Origin: Emergomyces orientalis | Lineage: Eukaryota; Ascomycota; Eurotiomycetes; Onygenales; Ajellomycetaceae | NCBI GenBank assembly: GCA_002110485.1 | Contig: MOWL01000046.1 | Span: 1,116,001 to 1,180,000 of the forward strand | Length of the DNA stretch: 64,000 nt | Direction: 5' to 3' | Part shown: piece by piece, positions 22,186 through 34,725 of the stretch | How positions within the stretch are numbered: position 1 is the first letter of the stretch | How the letters are laid out: each line of letters starts with the position of its first letter | The notes under the pieces: model-generated | The model's database searches: none | What the model saw: the letters and a program-made list of their open reading frames with translations, nothing else | Told to the model about the DNA's origin: nothing | Made by a program: the position numbers and the translations under genes

Positions 22186-24684
22186 TTTGGTGGTATTCGG
22201 TGTGCACGCGCTTAACTACCTATATATGGTGGAAATGGTTGAAATGTGATACAGTAAAGCGGCTGTCAAATGCTGCACTAGTAGTCAATATATGCAGGGT
22301 CCAAACAAGGGATACAGCTGATTATTGCTTGAGATGAATTCAAATATAACTGAATATAGAGAATCACAGATTGAAAAGAGGAAGAAACAGCGGAGCGAGA
22401 AATATGCAGAAGGGGGTTAACCACTCGGCAACCAGGGACATTCGGACTGCGCGGCAACCAAAACTTGACGGTTGATCAAATGGGCTACGTCATATAACTT
22501 TCTTCTGGGGATTCACAAGAGTTGAACTTAAGGCGGTTTTTTTAACTTTTGTCGTTTTTGTGTTTTTCAATTGTTCATTTTCTCCGGATATGGCTTCCTG
22601 TTTTTAAGGTTGTTTGTTTATATGCCGTATCCGATCTAGATGTCAAGTCTACCTTTAGGCGCCCAGGTAGAAGCCATTCCACGCGCTGGTAGCTTGGATT
22701 CGCAGCTGTCAAAGCTGGCTATAGTCGTAGTTACAATCTCACCATCTGTTGAGCGTAGCTCATATATATACCCACTAGCACCCGGAACCTTATATCAGCA
22801 GGCCAACCCGCTCTATCAGAGAGATGCACTACATATTTACTTCTCCCAAGAGAGCGGAAAGGGAAGGCATTGGCTCATTCACGCTCCATCCCATATATCA
22901 GTCTATTTCACTCTCTCAGGTTAGCAAGGGTGGTCAAAAGCCAAATCGCGGGAGAAAAAACCTGTTTAGGGAAACCCGCTGTCACATCCTTTTGCCGCTA
23001 TGACAGCGAGGGAAAGACAAGCAGGGGTCCTACACATATACATTCCGGCCACCTAGCCAACTTTTGTTGCTTTCCCAGGCTTGCCGCAATGTTGCCGCGC
23101 ATCTTGATCCATGGACCTTACAGCTCCCTCATAGCTAGCCAGTAGGGCATGCACGAAATAAACTTTTATCGCAAGAAGTCACCCTGATTGACCCATTCTC
23201 TGATATTTGATACAAGGGAAAGCGGTGATACAAAGATGATGCAATGGCCCGTGATGCAATGACCCGTCATCCTGATTGGTAAAAGGTACTTTTGTCAACT
23301 GACATTTGTTGCCATTCGCAAGGCGCCGGAACCAAACAAGTTTGGCTTCGAGATAGGGTTAAGGTTTCCAAAGTTAGGGTCACGGGTCACGTGGTTGATA
23401 ATCAGCCAGAGAAATAAATGCGTTTTTGCGGAGTGAATGTCGCCTGTATCTTAAAAACATACGGGTACTATTTATGATTTTGAGCTATTTGTATCTGGTT
23501 TTCTTCGGCTTCTATTTATGTCCAAGAGGAATTCGGTATGTTGATAAGCGTAGAGATTGAGGCCCAGGGACTGACAAATTTTGAACTAATGCATTATTAG
23601 TTAGAGGAGGTGTAAGCACATTTGTATATATAAACAGAGTCCCTTTTGAAGCACCATGCATGCGCATTATTGTATAAATAGCTCGCCTAAACCCATGTGC
23701 AATCCAACTACAGGGGTACCAAGTTCCAGCTAGCACCTGAATGACCTGTATCAAAACCGGTCAGCATTAGTCGCCGGAATCAGCCCAGTTGTGCATAGAC
23801 CTGAAATAATCCTCATTTCAAAATTCAGCAGCAGCAATAGAATGAGCACAATGAAAACAACAACCATCAGAGAGAAGATTAAATGTTCGTCCTGGCCCGA
23901 TATAAATCTAATCCCGTTCCCTCGAATTCATGACCCTTTTCAAAGACAGAATAAGATGAGAGTGAGAATGAAATATAAATTTTCCAGTGGGCATACGACT
24001 AAGGATGACGATATGGGATTCTCATCATTTGGTTCTTTTTCTTTTTCTTCTTTTTATTGTTGGAATGACGTGCAGAGCAGAGGGCCCAGAGAGATGAATG
24101 AACATACCTATCATGTACAGTACAATCTTAAGTTGACGTAGCAATGCTGCGATACCGATATTATTCCCGAGCCAGCGGTAGCGGTAGCGGTAGTAGTAGC
24201 GTTAAATTTGCTCTTTTCATTCCTTGATGATAACCATGCGGTTTTCCCGATCTTTTCTACCGTCGTCTGGTATGCATCCTCCGAAAAACATAGTGAGGCA
24301 TAACCTTTACAGAACATAACTCCGAAAAAGGTAAATATGAATATGTTTATTTTCAACGTATGTATGAATGGCGCTGACTGGCTTGTGGGAACGTCGAAAT
24401 GGTCGCAAACTAAATGTCATTTTCCTGCAGTAAATTTTCTTTTCTTTGGTGTTTTCAGGATCTGTGTCTGTATGTCACATCAACGCGGAGCAATAAATGG
24501 CAAAGTGGTATCGAAAGATCGAAAATCCAAACATCATCATCATCATCATCAACATCATCATCATACATATGGATATGAGTATGAGACCCCCAATGCATAA
24601 AACAATGGCACCACGATGAAACCTAAATGATAAAAAGAGGTAGCTAGGCCAAAAAAGAAGAAAAGTGAAATAAAAACCCAATGA
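22186..24684. other. intergenic upstream of NCE102 and downstream of SNF1
   Basis: No gene recognised. The section near 22186-22600 is the probable NCE102 promoter. A CAT/ATC triplet run lies near 24531-24564. Frames at 22640-22924 and 23791-24141 lack family motifs. The stretch next to 24685 is the likely 3' untranslated region of SNF1. Confidence 0.4.
24531..24564. repeat. (CAT)n microsatellite
   Basis: Short CAT/ATG triplet run with one interruption, in the interval downstream of SNF1. Confidence 0.85.
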
Positions 24685-27460
24685 TTAATTCGCAACAGCC
24701 AACTGCGCAACCAGATCCGAGGCAACGTCCAAGAACGGATAGGGGCTAGTGACTTCTTTCTCCTTATTTCGAATGCGCTTGCTGACGGGCCGCCACTCGG
24801 AGGCGCCACCACTCTCCGTCTCAACGCGGATCACGTTCTGATATCCGTCGCATTTGAAGTCGACCATGAAGTTGTTCTCTTCCAGTTGGTATAGTTGGAT
24901 ATCGATGAATACCCAGACGCCGTGTACTAGGGCTCCGGAATGTTGGAGTAATGAAGAAGAGGACCCTAAGGCAGGCGTGGAGCTTGCTAGTGCGGTACCG
25001 CTGCCGCTGCCACTGCCACTTGTAGCGGTGGGAGAAGGACCAGTCAGAGATGGGTTATCCACCGAATTGCTCCTGCACAGGGCGGCAGTGGCGGCTGCTT
25101 TCTCTTCTGGATTCGTCATTAAACTGATTCGTCTGCGGTATTCTTCTAGGTCGCTACGGCTGGAATGGCTACTACTTGATGGGCCAGGAGGAAGGACCCC
25201 TTCTTTGAGGAGGCGTGCCCGGATGAACCAGAGATCTTTGGGGATGTAGTAATCCGATGGGAGGTTGGGGTATTTGTATTGTAACGGTTTTGGTATTTCT
25301 GATGATACTTCAGGGGTTATCGGTGGTTCGTTTTCTGTAAGGGTACGAAGAATGGTTGCATTAGCTTAAGGTTCAAATCAACAAAAGTGGAAACGTTGTT
25401 GTAAAATAAAATAAAATACCTACCAGATTCAGCGGGTTGGATTTCCCAAACCCCACCCTGCGCTTGGATAGCTTTATACAAACAAAGCATGGCTTCATAT
25501 GGCTGGTTACGTGATCGAATACCAAACTGCCACTTGCGCGATCTCTTCGGCTGCGAAGACATCTTCTCGTGACCTTCTGGCGGTTCCAAGCGAAGCTTTT
25601 CCAGATCAACAAGGCTACGTGAATGGGGCTTGAGCGACCTTGCAGTCGCAGCCTGCTCTTCCGGAGACCTTTCCTTGTGGTTATCCGTCTCAGTTTCGGT
25701 GCTGTCCTGGTATTGCGATCGCCCACGCGACTCCTCCTCTGACTGTTCACTAGACGGAGCGTGTCGCTCCCTCTCCCGCTGGTCCATTATCTGATCGTGA
25801 ACGTACGGTAGGCTTGTGGGTAGGATGCGTACATGGCTGACGCGCTCCTCTTCAGCCTCGGGAACGGTGAACGCTGGCGCCGGGGATGCGGTAGATGCTG
25901 GAATGGGTGATGTTGAGAGGTGACCTCGATTGGAAGATTGAGGCGCGATATTTGCGCTTTTGCTATCACGGGTAGTAGAGCCGCCAGCAGGTACAGGAGA
26001 AGTTGAAGTTTCTGGGGAAACAGGAGAAGTGATTGGCGATTCACCGGAGTCGGTGGGGGCTACGGCTATGTCAGTAGGAACATCTTTTTTTTAAAAGCCA
26101 AAAAAAGAAAAGAAAAGAAAACCAATTCGAAGGAGAAAAAAGAGAACTTACAATTCGTCTGCATCATCTCGTTTTCCACCACGATAAAGAACGCATCCTT
26201 GATCGCACTTGGCTCCGGCTTTTTCAAGGCATCATTGATGTCTTCTCTATCAACACCCATTCTCCGCTCAAGTTTGGTAATCGCTGTCTGTTGGATTTTC
26301 TCCTGCGCAGCGAGTGATCGCCCCGGTGCAATCCTGCGGGGATCAATGGCTTTGTTGGGATTTACTCCTGAACTGACCCACTCCTCTGCTGGGGGTTGGA
26401 GGTATTTCGGTAGATTCTTAAGAAACCAAGGATCTTGACGAATCTCTGGAATGGTGATTCTCTGAACAGGATGTACTTGAAGCATCGCCCGTATTAAACG
26501 GGCGGCGCCAGTCGATATATAGGAGGGCATATGGAAATTTCCTGCCGCAATCTTTTTAAATAGGGCGGGAATATAGTCGTCATCAAATGGAAGCTTGCCA
26601 ACCAGTAGCACGTAGAGGATAACACCACAGCTCCATACATCCACCTCCGGGCCTGCATAAAGTTTCCCCGAGATGACTTCCGGTGCGGCATAGTTGGGGC
26701 TCCCACAGCTCGTCTTTAAGAAATTTCCATCTGTCATGATATTACTCAGGCCGAAATCGGCGATCTTGACGTTCCTCTCTCTATCAATAAGCAGGTTCTC
26801 CGGTTTCAGATCCCGATGCACGATCTTGTGGCGATGGCAATACTCGACTGCGCAGATTATCTGTTGGAAGAACTTCCGTGCTTCTTCATCACTGCATCTC
26901 CCACGCTTCACCAAGTAGTCGAACAGTTCCCGTTCCGCATACTCAAGCACCATGACAATATCGGTCTTCGTTGCAATAACGGTGTATCTGTACCCCCGAC
27001 AGGAAAAAACAACCGGTTAGTGAATACACACAATTTCGCATAGCAAAAGCATCCGTTCTGGTAAAAAAAAAGAACCTTCAAACCCCTGTACATACAGTTT
27101 TATAATATGCGGATGCCGCAAGAACTGCAAATATTGTATCTCCCGATCAACTCTCCCCACCATATCCCTCGACAACAGCTTCCGTCTCGGTATGATCTTC
27201 AGCGCCACCTGCCTCCCGCTCGCCTGGTGTACTGCCAACTTGACTTTTCCAAACGAGCCTTCGCCAAGTATCTTCACGGTAGTGTACTGGTCCAGTCGTT
27301 GCATGTCCCTGGCGGTGCCTGGGGATTGGTCGGTGTAATCTGGGCGAGGACGTTTTGGCGGCGGCATTGCGGGATGGCCGCGATTATTGTGGGAGGAGTT
27401 ATCGCGTTCATAGGATGGGAGGGATACGGAAAGATCTTCCTCATCGAGGGCTGCCGCCAT
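24685..27460 (-). CDS. SNF1: SNF1/AMPK alpha-subunit Ser/Thr kinase
   Basis: Exons 27460-27096, 26987-26152, 26065-25424 and 25334-24685 join in phase to 830 residues. The kinase domain runs from about residue 58: glycine loop GEGSFGKV, ATP Lys88 in VALKI, catalytic HRDLKPEN with Asp181, DFG at Asp199, activation-loop Thr214 in NFLKTSCGSPNY (the site of upstream kinases), and APE. A regulatory region with a UBA-like/autoinhibitory part follows, then Ser/Pro-rich linkers and a C-terminal KA1-like adenylate-sensor domain (KWQFGIRSRNQPYEAML, LVHGVWVFIDIQLYQLEENNF). The kinase controls glucose derepression and energy stress with beta and gamma subunits encoded elsewhere. There is no poly-His N-terminus as in yeast. 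Several introns carry in-frame read-through, so uncut frames give false extensions. Confidence 0.95.
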
Positions 27461-28580
27461 GATGGGGCGGTTCGAAAGGAGATGGTTCGAATTATTATTT
27501 TTTTATTTCTCTATACGAAGTAGGGCGTCGGGTAGCTAGGGCTGCGGCAAACAATGACGACAGAATGGGTTGTGATTTATGCCTAGCCCACGTGCTTTGA
27601 TTTTTTATTTATGTGAGAATCGACTTAACCCATTGACGTTGTCGGGCATGGGTTCTGGTGCGAATATATGTGATACGATCACGTAGCAGAGGTGGGTGGT
27701 GGACGGTCTCGTTAAGGTGTGGGTTGTGTGGGTTGTTGATGTCGATAGACTCTGGAGGGGAGATGTTTATTTAGGTGGGGAGAGCCAGACCTCACGGAAA
27801 TAGCCGCATCCAGCAGACTGCGGAAACCAGACACACTGGAATATCTGTATTACACGAATGCAATAAACTAAATAATGGAGAACTACATACTGAGAAACTG
27901 AAATTATCATGTATAAAATATCTATGCTTCCTTTAGGTGTCAAAACTGCTAATATTTATCTCGTACATTGATCCTTATAGAGCCTGACCAAAATATTGAC
28001 GAATGTAGCTTAGAAAACGAGATAAGAAATTGCCTGCTAGATGAGTATGCTCAACTCCCGGTCATATCAGGAAACATAAAAAGAAGAAGAAAAAGATAAA
28101 TAAATACACGAAGTGAAAGAGGAGATTAAAAAGACAGGCAACTCTCAGCACCTCTTCAACACCAACTGGTAAATCACCCATCACCACTACCATCAAATAC
28201 CATGCGCCATATCTAATCTGACGGGTAGAAATATGTACAGGTTAGGAATAGGCCATTTTCCTTTTCGTGCTCTCCCTTGCCAGCTCTTCGTGCAGCCAAA
28301 AGAAAATAATAATGATAATAATCACAGCGAAAAGAAATAGGTCCCCCAGTGCTAAAGGCTAAGATAGAGCAATAAAAGCAGTATTGGAAGCAATAATAGG
28401 AGATGTTCGTAATCCAGAACCGAAACGCCAGAACACCATGCTAGTTTGTTGTATGAGGAAGAAGAAATTTTTTAAGTGGGTCGAAACCAAGGCGCGATTG
28501 AAAGGTGATTGATCACCCCAAATGCTGTAGGTGCAGGACGTCGAAGATACCCTTTTTTCCCATGACGAAATGAAAATAAC
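27461..28580. other. SNF1 upstream region and Ups1-like 3' flank
   Basis: No gene recognised in about 1.1 kb. The left part upstream of 27460 should contain the SNF1 promoter and 5' untranslated region. The rest is AT-rich and lies downstream of the Ups1-like gene. Confidence 0.5.
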
Positions 28581-29423
28581 TTAGCCATCGTCATCGGCAT
28601 TGTTGTGGGAATGGGGGTGTTCGTGGTGGCCGTGAGCACCATGCATCCAGACACGCTTCCACGGTCCCTCATGTCCAGCTTCATGATCCTGCCGCATCCC
28701 CTCGAGGACTCCGACGATTCCGCCGCTTCGTAACCGCTCTAGCACCACGTTCATTCCCTGTTTACTCTTTAAAACAGCATCTCGTGTCCGCTTCACACCC
28801 ACAAGTTCGATTGTCCGTTGGATGCCAGCCGTTGACCATGATGCAAGAAGGCCTCGTTTGCTATGCGGCTCTTCCTCGCCATGTTCGCCTCCGGATGAAG
28901 GGTCCGTTTTCTTGGAGCGATTGAGCATAGCTTGCCCTAGGCTTGACCGAAATGTAACTGTCGTTTTCACGCTCGTCCTCTCATCCTTCGGGTCATCAAT
29001 GGACGAGCCTGACCACCATGTCCGTGGCTTGGGGTTGCCATCGTCTGTGGGTGGAGGGAGGCGTCTGTATAATTGTTTTTCCACGACGCTGAGGATACCC
29101 GTCCACTCCATATTCCGTGATTCCGTATGCATCCACCCTTCTTTCACGTCTACGACAGTAGTCTCGAGGATAAAGCTTTGGCCTGAGTTCTCACTGCCGC
29201 CAATTCCCTTGGGCAGCAACTTCAGCATGGCTGAAGGGATCTTGGATTTCTTGAGCAGCAGCCTGGTGGTGTGCAGGCGCTCTGTGACCGGATCGACATA
29301 GCGATCAATGACATCGGTGGTCAGCACATGGCGGGAGTAAGGGTTCGGATAGCGGAGGAAGTAGGCGAGTGAGACTGCGGGAAAAGAGTAGTCGTAGTTG
29401 AAGGTGCTTTCGAAGAACTTCAT
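28581..29423 (-). CDS. UPS1: PRELI/MSF1-domain phospholipid transfer protein (Ups1-like)
   Basis: Single exon of 280 codons. The N-terminal about 170 residues are a PRELI/MSF1 domain: it opens with FFESTFNYDYSFPAVSLAYF, has RYPNPYSRHVLTTDVIDR and LHTTRLLLKKSKIP, then a Glu-rich strand and SRNMEWTGILSVVEKQLY. These match Ups1/PRELID1 better than Ups2, whose equivalent motif is KYPNEISTHV. Ups1 works with Mdm35 in the mitochondrial intermembrane space and carries phosphatidic acid to the inner membrane for cardiolipin synthesis. The C-terminal part is longer than in yeast Ups1 (175 residues), with a Ser/Lys-rich insert and a His-rich end (HGHHEHPHSHNN), whose function is unknown. Paralogue assignment rests on motifs only. 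Confidence 0.85.
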   Translation of the reverse strand: MKFFESTFNYDYSFPAVSLAYFLRYPNPYSRHVLTTDVIDRYVDPVTERLHTTRLLLKKSKIPSAMLKLLPKGIGGSENSGQSFILETTVVDVKEGWMHTESRNMEWTGILSVVEKQLYRRLPPPTDDGNPKPRTWWSGSSIDDPKDERTSVKTTVTFRSSLGQAMLNRSKKTDPSSGGEHGEEEPHSKRGLLASWSTAGIQRTIELVGVKRTRDAVLKSKQGMNVVLERLRSGGIVGVLEGMRQDHEAGHEGPWKRVWMHGAHGHHEHPHSHNNADDDG

Positions 29424-30384
29424 CGTTAAGGCATTGGCGTTTCTTCAGTCAGAGGGAAGAGAGATCGAAGGAGCCTGACGACGGCTGCGGGGATCCGGGC
29501 TGTGGACGCCAGAAGGTGAATATCAACAACGTCAAGCTGCTTGTTTTCTCGCGGTCTTCGCTGCTTTGCCTCCATTTCCAAGGTCGATTTTGCCCTTTTT
29601 TTTCCTGCGTTTTGCGTTTGGCTTGGAAAAATGTGGGTTAGTCATCATTGGCTAGGCCTATCATGGGAATTGGGTGGGGTTGTAAAATTTAGACCAATGG
29701 AAATTTAGGAAATTTTTCACCAATCAACGTAGTGTATAAATTTTAATTAGTAACATATGAGTAATCAATAAAATGCCGAGGAAATTCGGAGTCCTCCCTC
29801 CCCTATTTTGATATCACTTGTTTCTTGGTTTCGGATTCTTTTTAATTCTTGAAACTATGTACGGGTTAGGGATGGCAGCCCGTGTCGTTCAAGAGGAGAT
29901 ATGGTGTCTGAGGTGTCTGACGGCGTGGAGGTCTAGTTCCAGCTAGCTACAGCGCCTACCTTTGAATTACCCGCTCAGAGGCTGAGCGATCTTCAATGTC
30001 CATTAACAGAACTTTTTTGGAATACCTAGCTAGTTTAGTGTGTCGTGTCTATGTGGCCGTCCGCTTCAGGCTCAAGAGTCGTTCGAGCCTTGATCCTCTG
30101 TCCAATTGCATGCGTCTGGGGGACCGCTCACCGCGCAGCCAGGTTGCATATATCCCCGGTCATTGGCGCCTAAACGTGCAACTCAACTGGATAAAACTCC
30201 GGCCAAATAATGGCGTGGCTCCAGTGCAATTCGCCCGCTTTCCAATTGGCGGCTGCGGATCAGCCTGGCATGGGCATCGCTTTGAACTTTCGCTATCATG
30301 GAGAAAACAATTCCTTCTTGTCGTGTATTACATTTCTTCGTTTATGAGTATTACAGCATTTTATGGTGATAAGGATGCCCCGCC
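29424..30384. other. divergent intergenic region (Ups1-like / NLR)
   Basis: Shared upstream region of the minus-strand Ups1-like gene and the plus-strand NLR. A frame at 29996-30433 overlaps the NLR start in another phase and is treated as a shadow. No clear regulatory palindrome was found. Confidence 0.5.
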
Positions 30385-33300
30385 ATGGAAGCAGTTAGTG
30401 CAGCAGCAAGTATTGTTACGCTCGTGGAGGTGACCGCAAAGGTTGCCGTGGGGTGTCTCACATACATCAATGCGGTCAGGTCGTCGGCTGCCGATAAACT
30501 ACTCCTCGAGAAAGAAATCGATTCTTTGCTCGGCATTCTTGATGATGTCAAGCAACTCCTTAACGGTCCCAACAGTGCGAAACTATCTGCTTCGCAGAAA
30601 CTACGCAATGCGGTGGTCGACTGCTACTCGCAGCTCTCGGAGCTGGAGGCCAAAGTCAAGCCAAAGAAGCCTCGCAAGATGGCAGGTTTCATCAAATTCC
30701 GTACGGCCTTAAAATGGCCCTTTGAAAGCAAAGAGTTCGAAAAACGCCTCCAGAACATGGAGCGGTGTAGAAATACAATATTTCTAGCATTGCAGGTCGA
30801 TCAGACGTAAGCCACCCATCAATTTGGCTAATTAAAAGAGAAATATCTGACGTTAAGCACATACAGAATTGCTATTCTCGGTATCGTGGACAATCAAGAT
30901 AGCGCAACTCTATCAACAGTTCTATCGCATCTGCCCTCTGCTGAGGGGGCATCTTTCGATTCTCATGCCAACGAATGTGATCCAAAATGTCACCCAGACA
31001 CCCGAACGGACATCCTTAAACAAATCTTTAACTGGGCAGGGGACCAACACTCCCAGACCATATTCCTTCTATCGGGGATGGCTGGTACCGGAAAGTCAAC
31101 TATCTCACGAACTGTGGCACAAGCCCTTGCTGGCAAGGGCCATCTAGGTGCTAGCTTCTTTTTCAAAAGGGGTGAAGGTGATCGTGGCCATGCGGCGAGA
31201 TTTTTTACTACCATCGTTGCCCAGATGGTGTCCAAAATCCCGACGCTGTTAGAATATGTGAAAAAGGTCATTGAAGCAGATCCTGGCCTAGTTAAAAAGG
31301 CCCTAACCGAGCAATTTGAAAAACTTATTTTGGAGCCTTTACTTGATCTGAAGGGAGGTTTCGCAACGGCACCACAGCTTGTTATTGTGATCGATGCCCT
31401 AGATGAATGTGAGCGAGAGCAAGACATAAAAACCATCCTTCACCATTTAGCCAGGACGAAGACTATTCGGTCAGTAAACTTGCGAATCTTCGTGACTAGC
31501 AGGCCAGAATTACCAATTCGACTGGGTTTCAGGGGCATGGCAGGAGACGTCCACCGAGATATGATCTTGCACGACATTTCTCGTGCTACAATTGAACATG
31601 ACATATCGGTTTTTCTAAAGCACGAACTATCACAAGTCAGGGATGATCATAACCAATCGCTCAACACGTCCGACCCATTGCTACCTCCAGATTGGCCTGG
31701 GCAACTTCGTCTTGACATTCTGGTGAACATGGCGCTACCGCTCTTCATTTTTGCGGCCACCATGTGTCGGTTTGTTGGGGATCCGAGATTCCATCCAGAA
31801 AAGCGGCTGGAACTAGTGCTGAAATACCAAACAGCTGCGCAGACGTCCAAATTCGACAAAACGTATCTTCCGGTACTGGACCAGTTACTTACCGGCCTTG
31901 ACGAAGACGAGAAGGAGAATATGCTTGCAGAGTTTGAAGAAGTCGTAGGCTCAATTATAATTCTCACTGAGCCGCTATCAACAAATTCACTGGAAAACAT
32001 CCTTGGACTTGAGAAAACAGAGGTGGATCGGAGATTGAAAATGCTTCACTCCGTCCTGAGCGTCCCCAGTAACCAAAATTCCCCTGTCCGGTTGTTGCAT
32101 CTTTCCTTCCGCGATTTCCTTATCGATCCTGCAAAGCGTGGCAAATCCCCGTTTTTCCTTGACGAAATGAGCCAACACATGCGAATAGTAGTTAGATGCC
32201 TTGACTTACTCTCAAGGCCTGGGGTTCTGAAAACGAATATATGCGACCTAAAGGGGCCAGGAACGTTAAGAACGGAGATCGACAACAAAACGATAGATAT
32301 GTGCCTCCTTAGCGAGGTAAAATATGCATGTCGTCACTGGGTGTACCATTTGGAACATAGCGGTAACCGCGTCCGCGACGGTGACCAAGTCGATACCTTT
32401 CTCCAGAAACATTTCATCCACTGGCTTGAAGCTCTTGGTCTCATCGGGGGCATTTCCGAGGCTATCCCAATGATCACAACGCTACTGAATTTAGCCATGG
32501 TAAATGAGTCCGTGTTCAAAATGTTCGTCGTTCCTTTCATTGACGTTAAAATTTAGCCAGGTGAAAGCAACGGCCTAGCACTGTTCCTCAATGACGCAAG
32601 ACGTTTCGTTCTGAGAAATAGGCAGATTATAGATACTGCGCCCCTTCAGGTCTATTCATCAGCTTTAGTTTTCGCTCCTGAGATCAGCATTGTGAAAAAG
32701 CAGTTTCAACACCACGTCCCATCTTGGATACGCCATCAATCAGGTCTCCTCCCTGACTGGGGGGATACACTACAAACGCTTGACAGTCATACTGGATACG
32801 TTGAAAAGATTCTCTTTTCAAGCGATAACAAGCTGCTTGCCGCTGAAACAAAGGAAGCAGTCGTACTTTGGGACGCTGAAACCGGAGAACAGAGGCAAAA
32901 ATTCAAACATCCCTCGAGCATCCTTCCCTACGACTTTGCGTTTGCCTGGAATACTGATCTCCTAGCCGTGGTTTACCCTTCTTCGATACAAGTCGTTAAA
33001 CCATCCACAGGAATTGTATTGCAAGAGCTATTTACTCAAAAAAGGGAACGCTTCATAACTGTCCTATTTTCACCAGACGATAAGATTCTGGCCTCAGTAT
33101 CTCACTACACCATACGGCTGTGGAACCCAGGTGTAGGAATGCTGCTACAGACGATCGAGACAAGCGACGACCTTTTGCATAACCATCTTTGTTTCTCCAG
33201 GGATAGCTGTTACCTAGCTTTTAAGCTAAGGGAACGGGAAATCGATGTATGGGATTTGCAAGAGAAACGCCTCTTGCGCAAATTTACCGAACATCAGCAA

Positions 33301-34725
33301 AGTGTACGTAAGCTCGCATTTTCATACAACGGGGATATTGTCTCTTTATCGGAAGATGGGATTAAAATTTGGAATCCGTCGACTGGAGAAATTTTTCACT
33401 CATTTGAAGACCACGGGAGGTCGGCTGCGATGGCCGCATTTTCAGCCAATTACAAGCTCTTTGCGTATGGCACCAAAGGCTGCATTCTAATACGAGAATC
33501 ATCCAATGGCAAGTTATTCCGCAGGTTGCCCAAAGAAGGGGGAACTGGGACAATGGCATTCGCGAAAAACGACAGGCTCCTTGTTGTAGCGTCTGGGCTC
33601 AATAATATCATGGTTCTGGATCTCGAATCTGAAGGTAGCTTTCATGTCTTTGAAGGCCATAAAAATATAATCACAAGCATTGCACTTTCGGGGGATAATA
33701 AACTTCTTGGATCCGCGTCTATGGATTTTACGGTTCGACTGTGGGATTTGGACATAACAAGACCGGCCGAAAACACAGATAACGATCCTATTCAAACTGC
33801 CACTCTCTCAAGCAATGGTAAGCTCTTTGCCGCTTCGCAGTACGAGAATGGTCTTGCTGTATTTGATGCCCTTCATAACCCCAAAATATATTTCGATGGG
33901 AACTGGGTGAGCCACATGGTCTTCTCGGAGGACAATAGCTTCTTGACTATTTGGTCGGAATCTAATAAGACTATTACTCTAATCGAATTGTCCAGTGGCA
34001 AAGGAGAGCTGTTGCTTGACTTATGTCATTTAGAGATCCGTCATCTTGGCCCTATACCTTGTGTCTTCTCGAGCAATGCAAAAGCATTTGCTTTGTCTAC
34101 GACTACTAAAGGAAGCATATATATGTGCAACCTTGAGAAGAAAACGGGTCAGCTCTTGAGCGATAGTGGAACTGGGACCCCACGTAAATTTTCAGAGGAT
34201 GGAAGTTTGCTCGCTTCCTCAACGTGGCGGCAGGGTTCCCCATTCGAAAAAATCGCAGTGCATGATGCCACTACCGGGGAGCATCTCCGAAACGTTGATA
34301 CCAGATGCGAAGGCAGCAATGTAACTATTGCATTCTCAAAAGATAACAAACTCCTGATCGTACAAAGTTCAGATACTGTGGAAGTAAGGGATCTAGCCAC
34401 CGGGGCGGAAGTGGGAAGAATTGAGAGTGGTAAGGGCTTTTGGGAACTTGGAGGCTCCCCTGACGACTTTTTACGCGTTGAGAGTAAACGCGGATTGTTG
34501 AACATCCCATCTCTCTCACTTGTTGCGCAGCCAGCATCGGAGCGGCAACCTCTATTCAAGTTATATTTTCAAGACGAGTGGGTGATTCGTAATGGCGAAA
34601 GGCTTCTCTGGATCCCACCAGAATACTGCCCGGACGAGCCAGAGCATATGGACTTTCGAAATAACACTTTTCTGTGGGCGAACAGGCTTGGTTTAGCCAC
34701 TCTTGTCGAAATTGAGTGTCCTTGA
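30385..34725 (+). CDS. NACHT-WD40 NLR protein with HeLo-like N-terminal domain
   Basis: Fungal STAND/NLR of the HET-E/HET-D kind, 1407 residues from exons 30385-30806, 30867-32499 and 32557-34725. The start ATG sits in a strong CCGCCATGG context. Residues 1-140 (MEAVSAAASIVTLVEV...) look like the helical HeLo-like/PigL_N domain of fungal NLRs, a class linked to membrane-targeting cell death. A CDPKCHPDTR-type segment leads to NACHT: P-loop GMAGTGKST at 211-219, Walker B LVIVIDALDECE near 312, sensor TSRPEL, winged-helix part ending in LLHLSFRDFL. The linker SALVFAPEISIVKKQF joins about a dozen divergent WD40 repeats (VVLWDAETGE, IRLWNPG, IKIWNPSTGE, VRLWDL). The frame meets TAG at 32554, but a 57-nt intron (GTAAAT...TAG) of length divisible by three removes it. 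Such proteins govern heterokaryon incompatibility or other non-self recognition; the specific role is unknown. Confidence 0.88.
32500..32556 (+). other. predicted 57-nt intron of the NLR gene
   Basis: Donor GTAAAT after an ATG codon, acceptor TTTAG ending in the only in-frame stop of the gene. Removal joins LLNLAM to PGESNGLALFLNDARRF, the expected HET-E-like linker sequence, in phase 0. If the intron is not spliced, the protein ends before the WD40 domain. Confidence 0.7.

Noticed and set aside
29996..30433. 145-codon plus-strand frame overlapping the NLR start
   Set aside because: Different phase from the NLR, no motif, and the NLR ATG has a strong start context.
32554..32556. Premature stop making the NLR a pseudogene
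   Set aside because: The stop coincides with the acceptor of a plausible in-frame intron and coding sequence continues intact on both sides; RNA evidence would be decisive.
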